From: an uncultured Oscillospiraceae bacterium
GTDB lineage: Bacteria > Bacillota > Clostridia > Oscillospirales > Oscillospiraceae
Direction of reading: 5' to 3'
DNA: 64,000 nt
NCBI GenBank assembly: GCA_934572335.1
Contig: CAKTKU010000002.1
Location: forward strand, 128,941 to 192,940
Shown here: positions 51,388 to 59,572 of the stretch, in pieces
How the letters are laid out: every line of letters starts with the position of its first letter
How positions within the stretch are numbered: position 1 is the first letter of the stretch
Translations under genes and position numbers: made by a program
Notes under the pieces: model-generated
What the model was told of the DNA's origin: nothing
The model's database searches: none
Seen by the model: only the letters and a program-made list of their open reading frames with translations

Positions 51388-52803
51388 TCAGGAATTTATC
51401 AACTGCTCCGCTTCCTTGGCAAGCGTGATGAACGGCTCGATAAGCACAGAGTAATCGTCGGCGGTCAGCGCGGGGGTGTAGCGGACAAGCTTGCCGTCCT
51501 CGCCGCGTGTGAACACGGCAATGTCGCCATCAGTGATGCACACGATGAGCTTGTGCTCCTTATTCTCCACGGAGTACTCTATGATATCCACGCCGTCGGG
51601 ATCGACATCCTCCGGCAGCAGTGCGCGCAGGTGCTCATCCATGGGTTCGGGAACGCTCACAACAGGCGGCTTTGTCTCATCCTCGGGCTTCTCCTCGGAA
51701 GCCTTCTCCACGGCGGGAGGCGCGGACGGCGCGGCGCTCTCCACAGCGGGAGTTTCCGCCGCGTCCTCGGGCGTATCCTCGCGGTTCGTGAGCAGCTTTT
51801 CAACAAACTCCGTCACGTCAACACTGCCCATGTGGATATGACGGACGATATTCTCGCCGTCGGCATCGGGCGCGTCGGGCTGTGCCGCGGCGGCATCATT
51901 GCCGGGTGCGGCGGAGCCAAGCGGCGGCTCCGTGGGCGCTGCGGTCTCCTCCGCCGGGGTCTGCGTCATGCCGGAGCTTTCGAGTATACCGTTCTCCTGC
52001 ACAGCGTCCTGCTCCGCGAAGCTCTCAGGCTCGCTCGCGGGAGCCTCGGTCGGCACGGGAGTGGGCGCGACAGTAGGCACAGGCGTGGGCTCCGCGGTCG
52101 GCACGGGTGTCGGTGTCGGAGTGGGTGCTACGGTGGGCACAGGCGTCGGTGCCGGGGTGGGCGCGACCGTCGGGGCGACCGTCGTGTTCGGGTAGAAGTC
52201 CGGGAACTGCGCGGGCGCGGCGGCGGAATTGACCTCCGGGGTCGGTGTCACCTTTGCGGGGACATAGCCGTAGTTCTCGCTGTCTGGGATTGCGGCGCTG
52301 CTTCCTGCGTCGGACTGCACCGAGGGGGCGCTCGCCGTTTCGGGTGCGGGCGTGGGCGAAGGAGTGGGAGCCGCGACGGAGGCGGTCTCATTCCCGGTGG
52401 AATAAATGTCGCCGGAGGTTTTCAGGCTCGTGCGGCTTTCATAGACGGCATTATCCGTCCTGCGGCTGTTGACGATGGCGACGCCGCCGACCGCCGCGAG
52501 CACGAGCGCGGCGCATGCCGCTGCCGCGATGAGGTTCTTCACCTGCCGCGAAAGCCCAGTCCTGCGGTTGCGGCGGATGATCTCGCTGCGGCGCAGCTCC
52601 GCCATGATATTATCACATAACTCTTCCGGCGGCTCTGCCAAGTCGGAAGAAATGGTGTCTGACAATGCGGAAAACGCTTGATACATCGCCGCGCACTCGC
52701 GGCAAGTGCCAAGGTGTTCCGCCAGGGCGGCGCGCTCGTCTCTGGACAAGTCCTCATCCAGCATACGGCTTATCAGCTCCTGATAGTATTCGCATCCGCT
52801 CAT
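51388..52803 (-). CDS. Membrane anti-sigma factor with zinc-finger and long Pro/Thr stalk
   Basis: This 471-residue protein holds the downstream-coupled ECF sigma factor inactive. Residues 1-45 are a zf-HC2/ZAS zinc-binding domain (H30, C34, C37 in EHLGTCRECAAMY). A single membrane helix spans about 89-111. Residues 145-260 are a Pro/Thr-rich stalk with repeated TPVPTVAPTP-like units, followed by a second low-complexity Ala/Pro segment and a small C-terminal domain (about 390-471; LPEDVDPDGVDIIEY, VCITDGDIAVF). The start overlaps the sigma gene stop by four bases. The long external region could sense the cell wall. Confidence 0.85.
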   Translation of the reverse strand: MSGCEYYQELISRMLDEDLSRDERAALAEHLGTCRECAAMYQAFSALSDTISSDLAEPPEELCDNIMAELRRSEIIRRNRRTGLSRQVKNLIAAAACAALVLAAVGGVAIVNSRRTDNAVYESRTSLKTSGDIYSTGNETASVAAPTPSPTPAPETASAPSVQSDAGSSAAIPDSENYGYVPAKVTPTPEVNSAAAPAQFPDFYPNTTVAPTVAPTPAPTPVPTVAPTPTPTPVPTAEPTPVPTVAPTPVPTEAPASEPESFAEQDAVQENGILESSGMTQTPAEETAAPTEPPLGSAAPGNDAAAAQPDAPDADGENIVRHIHMGSVDVTEFVEKLLTNREDTPEDAAETPAVESAAPSAPPAVEKASEEKPEDETKPPVVSVPEPMDEHLRALLPEDVDPDGVDIIEYSVENKEHKLIVCITDGDIAVFTRGEDGKLVRYTPALTADDYSVLIEPFITLAKEAEQLINS

Positions 52804-53420
52804 GACAGATCACCTCCTCTCTCTTTGCTTGACGAGACAAACTCCGGAATGTTCCCGTCCTTGATCAAAAACGAGCATAATTTTTTCCTCGCGCGGAATA
52901 TGCGCGACTTCACCGTCCCGGCCTCAAGGCCGAGCGCCGCGGCGATCTCCTCATAGCTCAGTCCCTGGATCTCGCGCAGCAGCAGTATCTCCCGGTGGTC
53001 GGGAGGAAGCGCTGCAAGCCCGCGGCGCACCGCGTCGCGCGTGAGACTCCTGTCGAGCAGAAGCTCCGGCGACTGCGACTCGTCGGCAATGTCAAGCTCT
53101 ACCTCTTCCCCGTCGTCGTTCTCTGTTGAGAGCGAGACCGTGGGCTTTCGCGTCCTGCTGCGCAGATAGTCGAGGCAGACGTTCGACACGATCCTGTACA
53201 GCCACACGGAGAACTTGCTGTCGCCGCGGAAGGACGAGAGCGAGTTATACGCCTTTATGAACGCCTCCTGCGACATGTCCGCCGCGTCCTCGCTGTTGCC
53301 GGTCATGCGCAGGGCGAGGTTGTATACGTTTTTCTCATATTCCTTTACAAGGGTCTCGAAAGCGTTGACGTCGCCGTCAAGGACGGACTGGATAACCGCC
53401 GCCTCCTGCTCTCGCGTCAT
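52800..53420 (-). CDS. ECF-type RNA polymerase sigma factor
   Basis: This 206-residue group 4 sigma factor (SigW/RpoE-like) shows region 2: TGNSEDAADMSQEAFIKAYNSL and SKFSVWLYRIVSNVCLDYLRSR; region 4: LPPDHREILLLREIQGLSYEEIAAALGLEAGTVKSRIFRARKKL (key parts LLREIQGLSYEEIA and VKSRIFRARKKL). Partner is the ZAS anti-sigma factor encoded four bases inside its end. The promoter is SigA-like, so it may not be strictly autoregulated. It is a candidate driver of the TGTAAC-N16-CGTA site at 41870-41895. Confidence 0.95.
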   Translation of the reverse strand: MTREQEAAVIQSVLDGDVNAFETLVKEYEKNVYNLALRMTGNSEDAADMSQEAFIKAYNSLSSFRGDSKFSVWLYRIVSNVCLDYLRSRTRKPTVSLSTENDDGEEVELDIADESQSPELLLDRSLTRDAVRRGLAALPPDHREILLLREIQGLSYEEIAAALGLEAGTVKSRIFRARKKLCSFLIKDGNIPEFVSSSKERGGDLS

Positions 53421-53467
53421 CTGATAACCCCCTTTGCCGAAGGTATTCTATCTAATAGTAATGTATT

Positions 53468-53496
53468 ATTATATCTCTTCTCTTCGCTTTTTTCAA
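53468..53496 (-). promoter_or_regulatory. SigA-type promoter of the ECF sigma operon
   Basis: TTGAAA (53491-53496), 17 bases and TATAAT (53468-53473) on the minus strand, about 40 bases before the sigma factor ATG. Confidence 0.65.
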
Positions 53497-53511
53497 ATTA
53501 AGCTTTTGTTA

Positions 53512-54483
53512 CTATTTCAAATCGCGCTTTATGTCCGCCGCGATGCGCCGTATATCATCCAGCGTCTCCACGTGCACAAGCTCGTTGCGGTAATACGCGG
53601 CGTATGGCACGCCGTGCAGATACCACGGCAGATGGTGCCGCGCCTCCAAACAGGCGGCGCGCTCCCCTGCGTGCTCCGCCAGCGTCTCTATCTGCCGCAC
53701 GCCGGTGTCGATGCGCACATCAAGCGGCGGCAGAGGCGGGATCTCGCGCCCCTCTATCGCGGCATTGCCCTGCTCAAAGAGCCACGGGCAGCCAAAGCTC
53801 CCGCGCCCTATCATCGCAAGGTCGCACCCAGTGTAGCGCAGTATATGCGCCGCGTCCTCGCCGGAAAAAATGTCGCCGTTGGCGGTGACGGGGATGCTCA
53901 CGGCTTTTTTTACCTCGCGTATTATGTCCCAATCGGCGCGGCCGGAATACATCTGCACGCGCGTGCGCCCGTGCACAGCGATCGCCGCCGCGCCGGAGCC
54001 CTCGCACATGCGCGCAAATTCCACGGCGTTCACACTGCCGCTGTCCCAGCCCTTGCGGAACTTGACCGTCACGGGCTTATCCACTGCGCGGCACACGCGC
54101 TCTATTATCTCCGCCGCGAGCGTCGGCGTCTTCATCAGCGCCGAGCCGTCGCCGGACTTGACCACCTTGCCAACGGGGCAGCCCATGTTTATGTCCAGTA
54201 TATCCGCGCCGGACAGCTCCAGCGCCATGGGCGCGGCCTCCGCCATCACATCCGGCTCATGCCCGAATATCTGCACGGCGCAGGGGTGCTCGTCCTTTGG
54301 GATATAGAGCAGCGTTCTGGTCTTTGCGTCGTTGTATACGAGCGCCTTCGCGCTCACCATCTCCGTCGTCGTCAGCGCCGCGCCGTGCTCGCGGCATATA
54401 CCGCGGAAGGCAAAGTCCGTCACGCCCGCCATGGGCGCGAGCACCAGCCGCCCGTCCAGCGCGGCGTTTCCTATGTTCACCAT
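53512..54483 (-). CDS. dusB: tRNA-dihydrouridine synthase (DusB-like)
   Basis: This 323-residue FMN enzyme reduces uridine in the tRNA D-loop with NADPH. LAPMAGVTDFAFR, the catalytic cysteine in DINMGCPVGKVVKSGDGSALM and VTVKFRKGW, ARMCEGSGAAAIAVHGRTR are typical. The name DusB is from the general Bacillota pattern and is not proven. It overlaps exoA by seven bases and is the last gene of the trmB-exoA-dus transcript. Confidence 0.93.
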   Translation of the reverse strand: MVNIGNAALDGRLVLAPMAGVTDFAFRGICREHGAALTTTEMVSAKALVYNDAKTRTLLYIPKDEHPCAVQIFGHEPDVMAEAAPMALELSGADILDINMGCPVGKVVKSGDGSALMKTPTLAAEIIERVCRAVDKPVTVKFRKGWDSGSVNAVEFARMCEGSGAAAIAVHGRTRVQMYSGRADWDIIREVKKAVSIPVTANGDIFSGEDAAHILRYTGCDLAMIGRGSFGCPWLFEQGNAAIEGREIPPLPPLDVRIDTGVRQIETLAEHAGERAACLEARHHLPWYLHGVPYAAYYRNELVHVETLDDIRRIAADIKRDLK

Positions 54484-55232
54484 GTCATGTCAAGCCCGAC
54501 CGGGCAGTGGTCCGAGCCCATTACCTCCGGGAAAATGTATGCGTCCTTTATGTCGCCGCGCAGGCGCTCGGACACAACAAAGTAGTCGATACGCCAGCCG
54601 ACGTTCCGCTCCCGCGCCGCCATGCGGTAGCTCCACCACGAGTAGGCGTCGCGCTTGTCGGGGTAGAGGGTGCGGAAGGTGTCGATGAACCCGGCATCCA
54701 GAAGCTCGGTGAATTTGCCGCGCTCCTCATCGGAAAAGCCGGGCTTGCCGACGTTGGGCTTGGGGTTCTTCAGGTCGATCTCCTCGTGCGCCACGTTCAT
54801 GTCGCCGCAGACGATCACGGGCTTTTTCGCGTCGAGCGCGACGAGATGCGCGCGGAAGTCATCCTCCCACGTCATGCGGTAGTCGATGCGCTTCAGCTCA
54901 TCCTGCGCGTTCGGGGTGTAGACGCACACAAGGTAAAAGCTCTCGTATTCCAGCGTAATGACGCGCCCCTCCGTGCAGTGCTCGCTCTGTTCAAGATTAT
55001 AGCCGACGGAGAGCGGGGTATGCCGGGTGAACACCGCGGTGCCGGAGTAGCCCTTTTTGTCGGCGTAGCACCAGTAGCTTTCGTACCCCGGAAAGTCAAG
55101 CTCTATCTGCCCCGCCTGCAGCTTTGTCTCCTGTAGGCAGACAAAATCGGCGTTGAAGCTCCAGAATATATCCTCGAAGCCTTTTTTCATGACGGCGCGC
55201 AGGCCGTTAACGTTCCACGAAATAAACCTCAT
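54477..55232 (-). CDS. exoA: Exodeoxyribonuclease III (ExoA/XthA)
   Basis: This 251-residue AP endonuclease/3' exonuclease of base excision repair. Motifs: FISWNVNGLRAVMKKG, VCLQETKLQ (catalytic Glu), GDMNVAHEEIDLKNPK, WRIDYFVVS and GSDHCPVGLD with the active-site Asp-His. Length is normal. It overlaps trmB by four bases and dus by seven. Confidence 0.96.
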   Translation of the reverse strand: MRFISWNVNGLRAVMKKGFEDIFWSFNADFVCLQETKLQAGQIELDFPGYESYWCYADKKGYSGTAVFTRHTPLSVGYNLEQSEHCTEGRVITLEYESFYLVCVYTPNAQDELKRIDYRMTWEDDFRAHLVALDAKKPVIVCGDMNVAHEEIDLKNPKPNVGKPGFSDEERGKFTELLDAGFIDTFRTLYPDKRDAYSWWSYRMAARERNVGWRIDYFVVSERLRGDIKDAYIFPEVMGSDHCPVGLDMTW

Positions 55233-55981
55233 TCCGCATTTTCCTCTGTTTTGTTTGCCTCCCGGCTCTCCTCCGCGCCGCGCGCGTCGTTCAGCGAGGC
55301 GTTGCGCAGCCTCGGCACGACGCCCGCCGCGGTGCCGAGCGTGGCGGCGGTCTTTCTCGCCACGACGCGGTTGATCTTCAACCCCTCGGCGTAGAATTTC
55401 GCCTCATAGTCGGTCATCACACCGACAGCTCCGTCCTTGTGCAGGTCGTGCGTCAGCTCAATGAGCTCCCACCCCTCGGCGGTGAACTGCTCCACCGACC
55501 AGTCGAAGAGCGGGGTGTTGTCAGTTTTGAAATGTATCTCCCCGCCAAGCGGCAGCGCGTCCGCGTACATGCGCAGGAAAGCTGGCGCGGTCAGGCGGAG
55601 CTTTGCGTCGCGGCTCTTCGGCCACGGGTCGCAGAAGTTTATGTAGATGCGCGCCGCCTCGCCGGGGGCGAGCATCTGCGGCAGCGCGGCGGCGTCCCCG
55701 TCAATGAAACGGACGTTGGCAAGCCCGCGCTCGCGTATGCGCTCCATCGCGATTATCATCGCGTCCGGGACCTTTTCCACGGCGAGCAGCAGCGTGCCTG
55801 GCATTTCGGCAGCGGTGTCCGCCGTGAAGCGCCCCTTGCCGCAGCCAAGCTCGACATAGAGCCTTTCAAAGCCGGGGATATCCTCCAGCCAGCGTCCGCG
55901 GTACGCGGTGCAGTCGGGTATCATCAGATCCGCGCATTTTTCCATGCGCGGCGCAAGGTTGTGCCGTTTTCTCATTCTCAT
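55229..55981 (-). CDS. trmB: tRNA (guanine-N7)-methyltransferase TrmB
   Basis: This 250-residue SAM enzyme methylates G46 of tRNA. YVELGCGKGRFTADTA is the SAM-binding motif, and YINFCDPWPKSRDAKLRL with FKTDNTPLFDW gives the TrmB catalytic region. A C-terminal extension of about 40 residues beyond the usual end (after YEAKF) is Ala/Arg-rich. The ATG at 55981 follows GGAG. It begins the trmB-exoA-dus operon. Confidence 0.94.
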   Translation of the reverse strand: MRMRKRHNLAPRMEKCADLMIPDCTAYRGRWLEDIPGFERLYVELGCGKGRFTADTAAEMPGTLLLAVEKVPDAMIIAMERIRERGLANVRFIDGDAAALPQMLAPGEAARIYINFCDPWPKSRDAKLRLTAPAFLRMYADALPLGGEIHFKTDNTPLFDWSVEQFTAEGWELIELTHDLHKDGAVGVMTDYEAKFYAEGLKINRVVARKTAATLGTAAGVVPRLRNASLNDARGAEESREANKTEENAE

Positions 55982-56020
55982 ATGTTCACGGGCTCCTGTC
56001 CGATAATTTCACAATTATAT

Positions 56021-56049
56021 ATACTACCACACACGATGCGAAACATCAA
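56021..56049 (-). promoter_or_regulatory. Candidate SigA promoter of trmB
   Basis: TTGATG (56044-56049), 17 bases and TAGTAT (56021-56026) on the minus strand. It diverges from the tRNA-Pro promoter. Confidence 0.45.
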
Positions 56050-56083
56050 TCACGAAATTGTCCGCCGCCGCGAGGTTTTTCTC

Positions 56084-56112
56084 TTGCAGTCTCCGCGCGT
56101 TTGGTGTATAAT
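56084..56112 (+). promoter_or_regulatory. Candidate SigA promoter of the tRNA-Pro locus
   Basis: TTGCAG (56084-56089), 17 bases and TATAAT (56107-56112) on the plus strand. It lies upstream of the truncated tRNA copy, so the intact copy is now about 255 bases from it. Confidence 0.6.
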
Positions 56113-56160
56113 AATTGAGATTTAGCTTTGACCGCGTGGCTGATTGCCGCTGCGGATAAG

Positions 56161-56212
56161 CTTCAACTTCATATCCGGGTGTAGCGCAGTTGGTAGCGCG
56201 GGTGGTTTGGGA
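56161..56212 (+). repeat. 52-bp direct repeat, copy 1 (tRNA-Pro upstream edge and 5' half)
   Basis: It is identical to 56353-56404 except for one base (T/G at the 14th position). It covers 14 bases before the tRNA and the tRNA down to the anticodon loop. The 140 bases between the copies contain no gene I can name. Confidence 0.9.
56175..56212 (+). pseudogene. Truncated tRNA-Pro (5' half only)
   Basis: CCGGGTGTAGCGCAG through GGTTTGGGA matches the intact gene, then the sequence diverges after the anticodon. Acceptor 3' strand and T arm are missing, so it cannot fold as a tRNA. Confidence 0.88.
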
Positions 56213-56352
56213 GTGCCGTGCCTGTATCCGAGACGGGACAGACCGAAACGCCGGAAAGCCTTGCAGCGCCTGCACTTGCTGGATTCGAGCAGCCGGTCAA
56301 AACAGGCGGAAAATCAGCAATGACCACATGACTGACCACAGTCGCAGCAAAA

Positions 56353-56404
56353 CTTCAACTTCATAGCCGGGTGTAGCGCAGTTGGTAGCGCGGGTGGTTT
56401 GGGA
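56353..56404 (+). repeat. 52-bp direct repeat, copy 2 (within intact tRNA-Pro locus)
   Basis: The second copy ends in the anticodon loop of the functional tRNA-Pro. It suggests that an insertion or unequal exchange rebuilt the tRNA next to the old 5' half. Confidence 0.9.
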
Positions 56405-56442
56405 CCATCAGGTCGGGGGTTCGAGCCCCTCCACTCGGACCA
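56367..56442 (+). tRNA. tRNA-Pro (UGG anticodon), CCA encoded
   Basis: The acceptor CCGGGTG pairs with CACTCGG (one G-U); D arm GCGCAGTTGGTAGCGC; anticodon stem GGTGG/CCATC with loop TTTGGGA (anticodon TGG); T arm GGGGGTTCGAGCCCC; discriminator A and genomic CCA. The gene is intact. Confidence 0.95.
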
Positions 56443-56478
56443 AAAGCTCTCTGAAATCGCTGATTTCAGAGAGCTTTT
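56443..56478 (+). terminator. Terminator of tRNA-Pro
   Basis: A perfect 16-bp stem (AAAGCTCTCTGAAATC, GCT loop, GATTTCAGAGAGCTTT) directly follows CCA and runs into TTTTC. The first 28-bp cassette repeat begins at its tail. Confidence 0.92.
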
Positions 56479-56504
56479 CTTATTCCTTGTCTATTGCGGC
56501 GCAA
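56477..56504. repeat. 28-bp dispersed repeat, copy A
   Basis: It matches the consensus TTCTCATTCATTG followed by TCTATTGCGGCGCAA with two mismatches. It lies immediately after the tRNA-Pro terminator. Confidence 0.8.
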
Positions 56505-56535
56505 GGGGTGAGGGGGCTGTTTCGAGAATATTTTA

Positions 56536-56564
56536 TGGAAAATACTAGAGTTTAATGCTATAAT
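56536..56564 (+). promoter_or_regulatory. Candidate promoter of the HEPN/nuclease operon
   Basis: TGGAAA (56536-56541), 17 bases and TATAAT (56559-56564), about 40 bases before the ATG at 56610. Confidence 0.5.
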
Positions 56565-56609
56565 AAATCTATCCGATGGTGAGTTTTAGAAAATAGAGGG
56601 CGGCTGGAT

Positions 56610-58121
56610 ATGTCAAACTACAAAGAGCAAATAGCCGAATTCGAGAATAATTTCTCTAATGTAATAGATAAATCTGTTAGAGAGTTGTCTGCGAGCTTTG
56701 ATACTTTATACTCCGAGAAGAAGAATAAGGAAATTCCATCCACTATCAAATTAGCGGAAGCCTTGCTATCGGATAAGCAGAATATAGCAACTAAAATGCA
56801 GATTCATTATGACATTGCAAATGGATATCATGATCTCCGCACGATCGAAGGTGTGTATAGCGAGCATTATCTTGAGAAAGAATTATATCATTTGCGCTGT
56901 GCCTTAGATATGTACGAAAGTAATTTTTATGATACTGATAGTAACAGCGGAGAAGTAAAAGTTGCTCAGTATATTGCCATGCGTTCATACACAAATCTCG
57001 GAAACACCTATCAAGTAATAGGCCGGTATATTGCAGCAATAGATTGTTTTCAAAACGCTTTAGTTATTAGCAATGACTTTGCGATGGCGAGTCTCAACCT
57101 ATCATTTTTGTTGTTTAGGTACGCGCCGATGCAAATTGAATGTTATGAGCAGAACTACTATCATCATGCTTGCTATTACTACTATAAGCAAACAGTACGT
57201 TGCAAGATAAACCTAGAAAATCAAAAATATCTGAAAGAATTGAAACACTGTATTTCTTTGTTTGATTCTGCATATGTTAAGAACTATTTGAACAAACCGC
57301 TAGAGCTTCCACCATTTCAAGTAGACAATCAAGATGAAGCGGATTATCGAAACTATTTGCTTTTACACCGTCTTTTCTTAGATCCGTGTTTGGAAATATT
57401 ATCCGCTCATTGCTTCGCGGTTGATAGCATCAATCTTCCCTTTGAATCGCCATATAGTGATAGAGAAAAAGAGTTCATTGGTCTGTTTAACCAAATTAAA
57501 CAAGAATATAATTGGGCGAGGCTTTTATGGTATAAGACATCAACGGAAGAGGCATACGAACATTATTCGGATCAGGAATTGGATTTAATTGATACAGGGG
57601 ATTCTTCAGATTATTCTTTAAAAGAGAGTATGTTAAGAACTGCTTTTAAAGCAGCGTATTCCATATTTGATAGGATCGGGTTTTTCATCAATCAGTATTT
57701 TAAAGTTGGGCTTTCAGGCGCAAAAGTAAGTTTCAAAAACATATGGAAGGAACAATTGATTGATGAAAATGGACAAGTGTATTTCACAATTCCGAAACCT
57801 ATCATGAGCGCCAATTTGGATAATCCCCTGATTAGAGCAATGTATTGGCTTCAAAAAGATTTTTATGAAAGAAAGGCGATCAATGTCACAACTCCTAACG
57901 CAGAACGAATCTTCCAGATGAGAAACGATATAGAGCATAATTGCTTGCGCACAGGAACGCAATCGTATAGCACATCTTTTACAAAATATACTGCCGAGGG
58001 AAAAATTGAAAACAACACATTTCGCCTCTTAAAGTTAGCAAGGGAATTGATAATATACCTTTGCCTTGCAGTAAATTTTGATAGGAAAAAAGATGAAAGA
58101 GCATTCAAGGAGGAGATATAA
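56610..58121 (+). CDS. LA2681-like HEPN-domain protein with TPR-like repeats
   Basis: This 503-residue protein has an N-terminal helical part (about 40-230) with TPR-like helices, e.g. RSYTNLGNTYQVIGRYIAAI. The C-terminal part (about 395-503) matches my memory of the LA2681 HEPN family: LIRAMYWLQKDFYERK, then RNDIEH with R438 and H443 forming the Rx4H RNase motif of HEPN toxins. HEPN proteins are commonly RNases in toxin-antitoxin and anti-phage systems. Its stop overlaps the start of the Mrr-like nuclease gene (TAATG), so the two are coupled. GC content is far lower than in the core region. A defence role is inferred, not shown. Confidence 0.7.
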   Translation: MSNYKEQIAEFENNFSNVIDKSVRELSASFDTLYSEKKNKEIPSTIKLAEALLSDKQNIATKMQIHYDIANGYHDLRTIEGVYSEHYLEKELYHLRCALDMYESNFYDTDSNSGEVKVAQYIAMRSYTNLGNTYQVIGRYIAAIDCFQNALVISNDFAMASLNLSFLLFRYAPMQIECYEQNYYHHACYYYYKQTVRCKINLENQKYLKELKHCISLFDSAYVKNYLNKPLELPPFQVDNQDEADYRNYLLLHRLFLDPCLEILSAHCFAVDSINLPFESPYSDREKEFIGLFNQIKQEYNWARLLWYKTSTEEAYEHYSDQELDLIDTGDSSDYSLKESMLRTAFKAAYSIFDRIGFFINQYFKVGLSGAKVSFKNIWKEQLIDENGQVYFTIPKPIMSANLDNPLIRAMYWLQKDFYERKAINVTTPNAERIFQMRNDIEHNCLRTGTQSYSTSFTKYTAEGKIENNTFRLLKLARELIIYLCLAVNFDRKKDERAFKEEI

Positions 58122-58729
58122 TGGGGACACTCAATCCTTATCGAGAATTAGTTGCAGAGATTTCTCCAACGGAATTTGAAAAACTTTGTTTGGAAATATT
58201 GAAGGGCTATGCAGAAGCTGAGAACTTGTCAGACTTTTCAATTCAACATAATGTGTCTATTCCGGCTGATGATGGTACATACCAAATAGATGTCTACGCA
58301 AAATTTGTTGCCATGGGTGTTGAGTTTACGGTTATAACTGAGTGTAAGAGATATTCTTATCCTGTTTTACGCGAGAAAGTTGCCGTATTAGCCGATAAGG
58401 TAAAAAGCCTTGGTGCCCACAAAGGAATTATGATCTCCACCTGTGGCTTTCAGAGTGGAGCGTATGAATATGCTAAGAAGCATGGAATAGCGCTATTGCA
58501 AGTCATTGATGGAAATGTGCGGCACATTCTGAATGCCGCTAATACAGAAACAGAAGAGCAGAAATATAAAATTCACCTCATGGAAGATTGGCGTAATCGA
58601 TTGCCCCAATATTATGCCCAAGAGTACGCCACTATGGATTTTCCGGACAGGACAATTTATCCCACTCCACAAATGATAGAAGCGATAAGGCAAGAGTTTG
58701 TTTCGGCACACAAAGAGATCCAGCCGTGA
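58121..58729 (+). CDS. Mrr-like PD-(D/E)xK restriction endonuclease
   Basis: This 202-residue protein carries an Mrr_cat-type fold. SPTEFEKLCLEIL begins the domain; D57 in YQIDVYA and E74-C-K76 in VITECKRY supply the D...ExK catalytic set; KGIMISTCGFQSGAYEYAKKHGIALL is the typical Mrr-like closing segment (core KGIMISTCGF and AKKHGIALL). There is no separate DNA-recognition domain apart from about 60 C-terminal residues. The ATG overlaps the HEPN gene stop, with AGGAG upstream. Together they look like a two-gene defence module. Confidence 0.8.
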   Translation: MGTLNPYRELVAEISPTEFEKLCLEILKGYAEAENLSDFSIQHNVSIPADDGTYQIDVYAKFVAMGVEFTVITECKRYSYPVLREKVAVLADKVKSLGAHKGIMISTCGFQSGAYEYAKKHGIALLQVIDGNVRHILNAANTETEEQKYKIHLMEDWRNRLPQYYAQEYATMDFPDRTIYPTPQMIEAIRQEFVSAHKEIQP

Positions 58730-58840
58730 TAAAAATTTAATCTCAATCATATACGTAGTAAATAGAGTCAGTCGAAATGGTGTGCTGCTGACCCGCTAGC
58801 ATACACATAAAACTAACGACAAGCATCGTTGTAACGCGAC
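58730..58840. other. Short gap after the nuclease gene
   Basis: I see nothing coding or structured in this gap before the 19-bp hairpin. Confidence 0.3.
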
Positions 58841-58882
58841 AAGGCTCCCACTGCCTAAAAAGATTTAGGCAGTGGGAGCCTT
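58841..58882. terminator. Perfect 19-bp hairpin after the HEPN/nuclease genes
   Basis: AAGGCTCCCACTGCCTAAA, AAGA loop, TTTAGGCAGTGGGAGCCTT with A/T ends. It works in both directions; it could end the HEPN/nuclease transcript or be part of the neighbouring IS remnant. Confidence 0.8.
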
Positions 58883-59034
58883 TATTTAGAATAGATACTT
58901 CTTGCTGACTGTCAGGAAACCATTGATATATCTGCATTTTCCAGGCGCCGTCAAGGATTATGCGCAAAAATGTTTGCAGACGCCGGCTGAATGAAGTCAG
59001 CCGGCGATAGAGACATCCTTCAAAGCCGTCTCCG

Positions 59035-59190
59035 ATTATATACTCTTGTTGCTCAACTGGGGTTACCACGTAGCGCAGCCACGTACATGCCAGCATAAGA
59101 GCAGAGGTACCATCTGGGAACGTCCCCACCACTTCTTCGATGGAGTTCACGGTTCAACTGTTCAATCACGTTGTTGGTATGGATACGTGT
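59035..59190 (-). pseudogene. IS256/Mutator-family transposase fragment (C terminus, frameshifted)
   Basis: Two minus-strand frames together resemble the end of IS256 transposases: RIHTNNVIEQLNRELHRRSG in one frame (from 59187 downward) and then, after a frameshift near 59120, VVGTFPDGTSALMLACTWLRYV in another. The upstream catalytic DDE region is missing, and a stop lies just before the fragment. It is a dead remnant; no terminal inverted repeats could be paired. Confidence 0.65.
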
Positions 59191-59220
59191 CTAATGCTCA
59201 AACTGTAGTAAGCCTGCGCG

Positions 59221-59248
59221 TTCTCATTCATTGCCTATTGCGGCGCAA
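59221..59248. repeat. 28-bp dispersed repeat, copy B
   Basis: One mismatch to the consensus. Similarity to copy A continues about 12 bases further (G/A-rich, ending GGGG). Confidence 0.82.
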
Positions 59249-59441
59249 GAGATGGAGGGGTAAATAACAAAGCGCATTTGCTATATTTAACCAGTCATTA
59301 TGATTGAGCAAGAACAAACATTGGCATGAGTTTGTGACTACAAGAGACGCACAAAGCGGATACAATTCCACGAACAAGACTTGAGACACAATCCTTAACA
59401 CTACATAGTGCGTTTGTTAATAGAATATTAACAATACATAG
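59249..59441. other. AT-rich stretch before the small-gene cassette
   Basis: No gene seen. It is AT-rich, with several short direct similarities such as ACAATACATAG/CACTACATAG, and leads into the promoter at 59442. Confidence 0.3.
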
Positions 59442-59470
59442 TTGACGGCGAACAACTCTATCTATATAAT
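59442..59470 (+). promoter_or_regulatory. SigA promoter of the small-gene cassette
   Basis: TTGACG (59442-59447), 17 bases and TATAAT (59465-59470). Transcription would begin about 95 bases before the gene at 59573. Confidence 0.65.
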
Positions 59471-59572
59471 ATATATCAGCAGCACAACTTTGCCGCCCTT
59501 TTACAACTTGCTTTGTTGTGCGTCTACGCTCTGTGTATAGTCGCGATATAATTAGCGTGGGAGGCGGTCCTT

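Noticed and set aside
52060..52200. Tandem DNA repeat as an independent element
   Set aside because: It is in frame within the anti-sigma factor stalk and encodes Pro/Thr repeats; it needs no other explanation.
58743..59150. A 135-codon minus-strand frame as a real gene
   Set aside because: Its first part is the frameshifted end of an IS256 transposase and the rest has no motif; it also crosses a 19-bp terminator hairpin.
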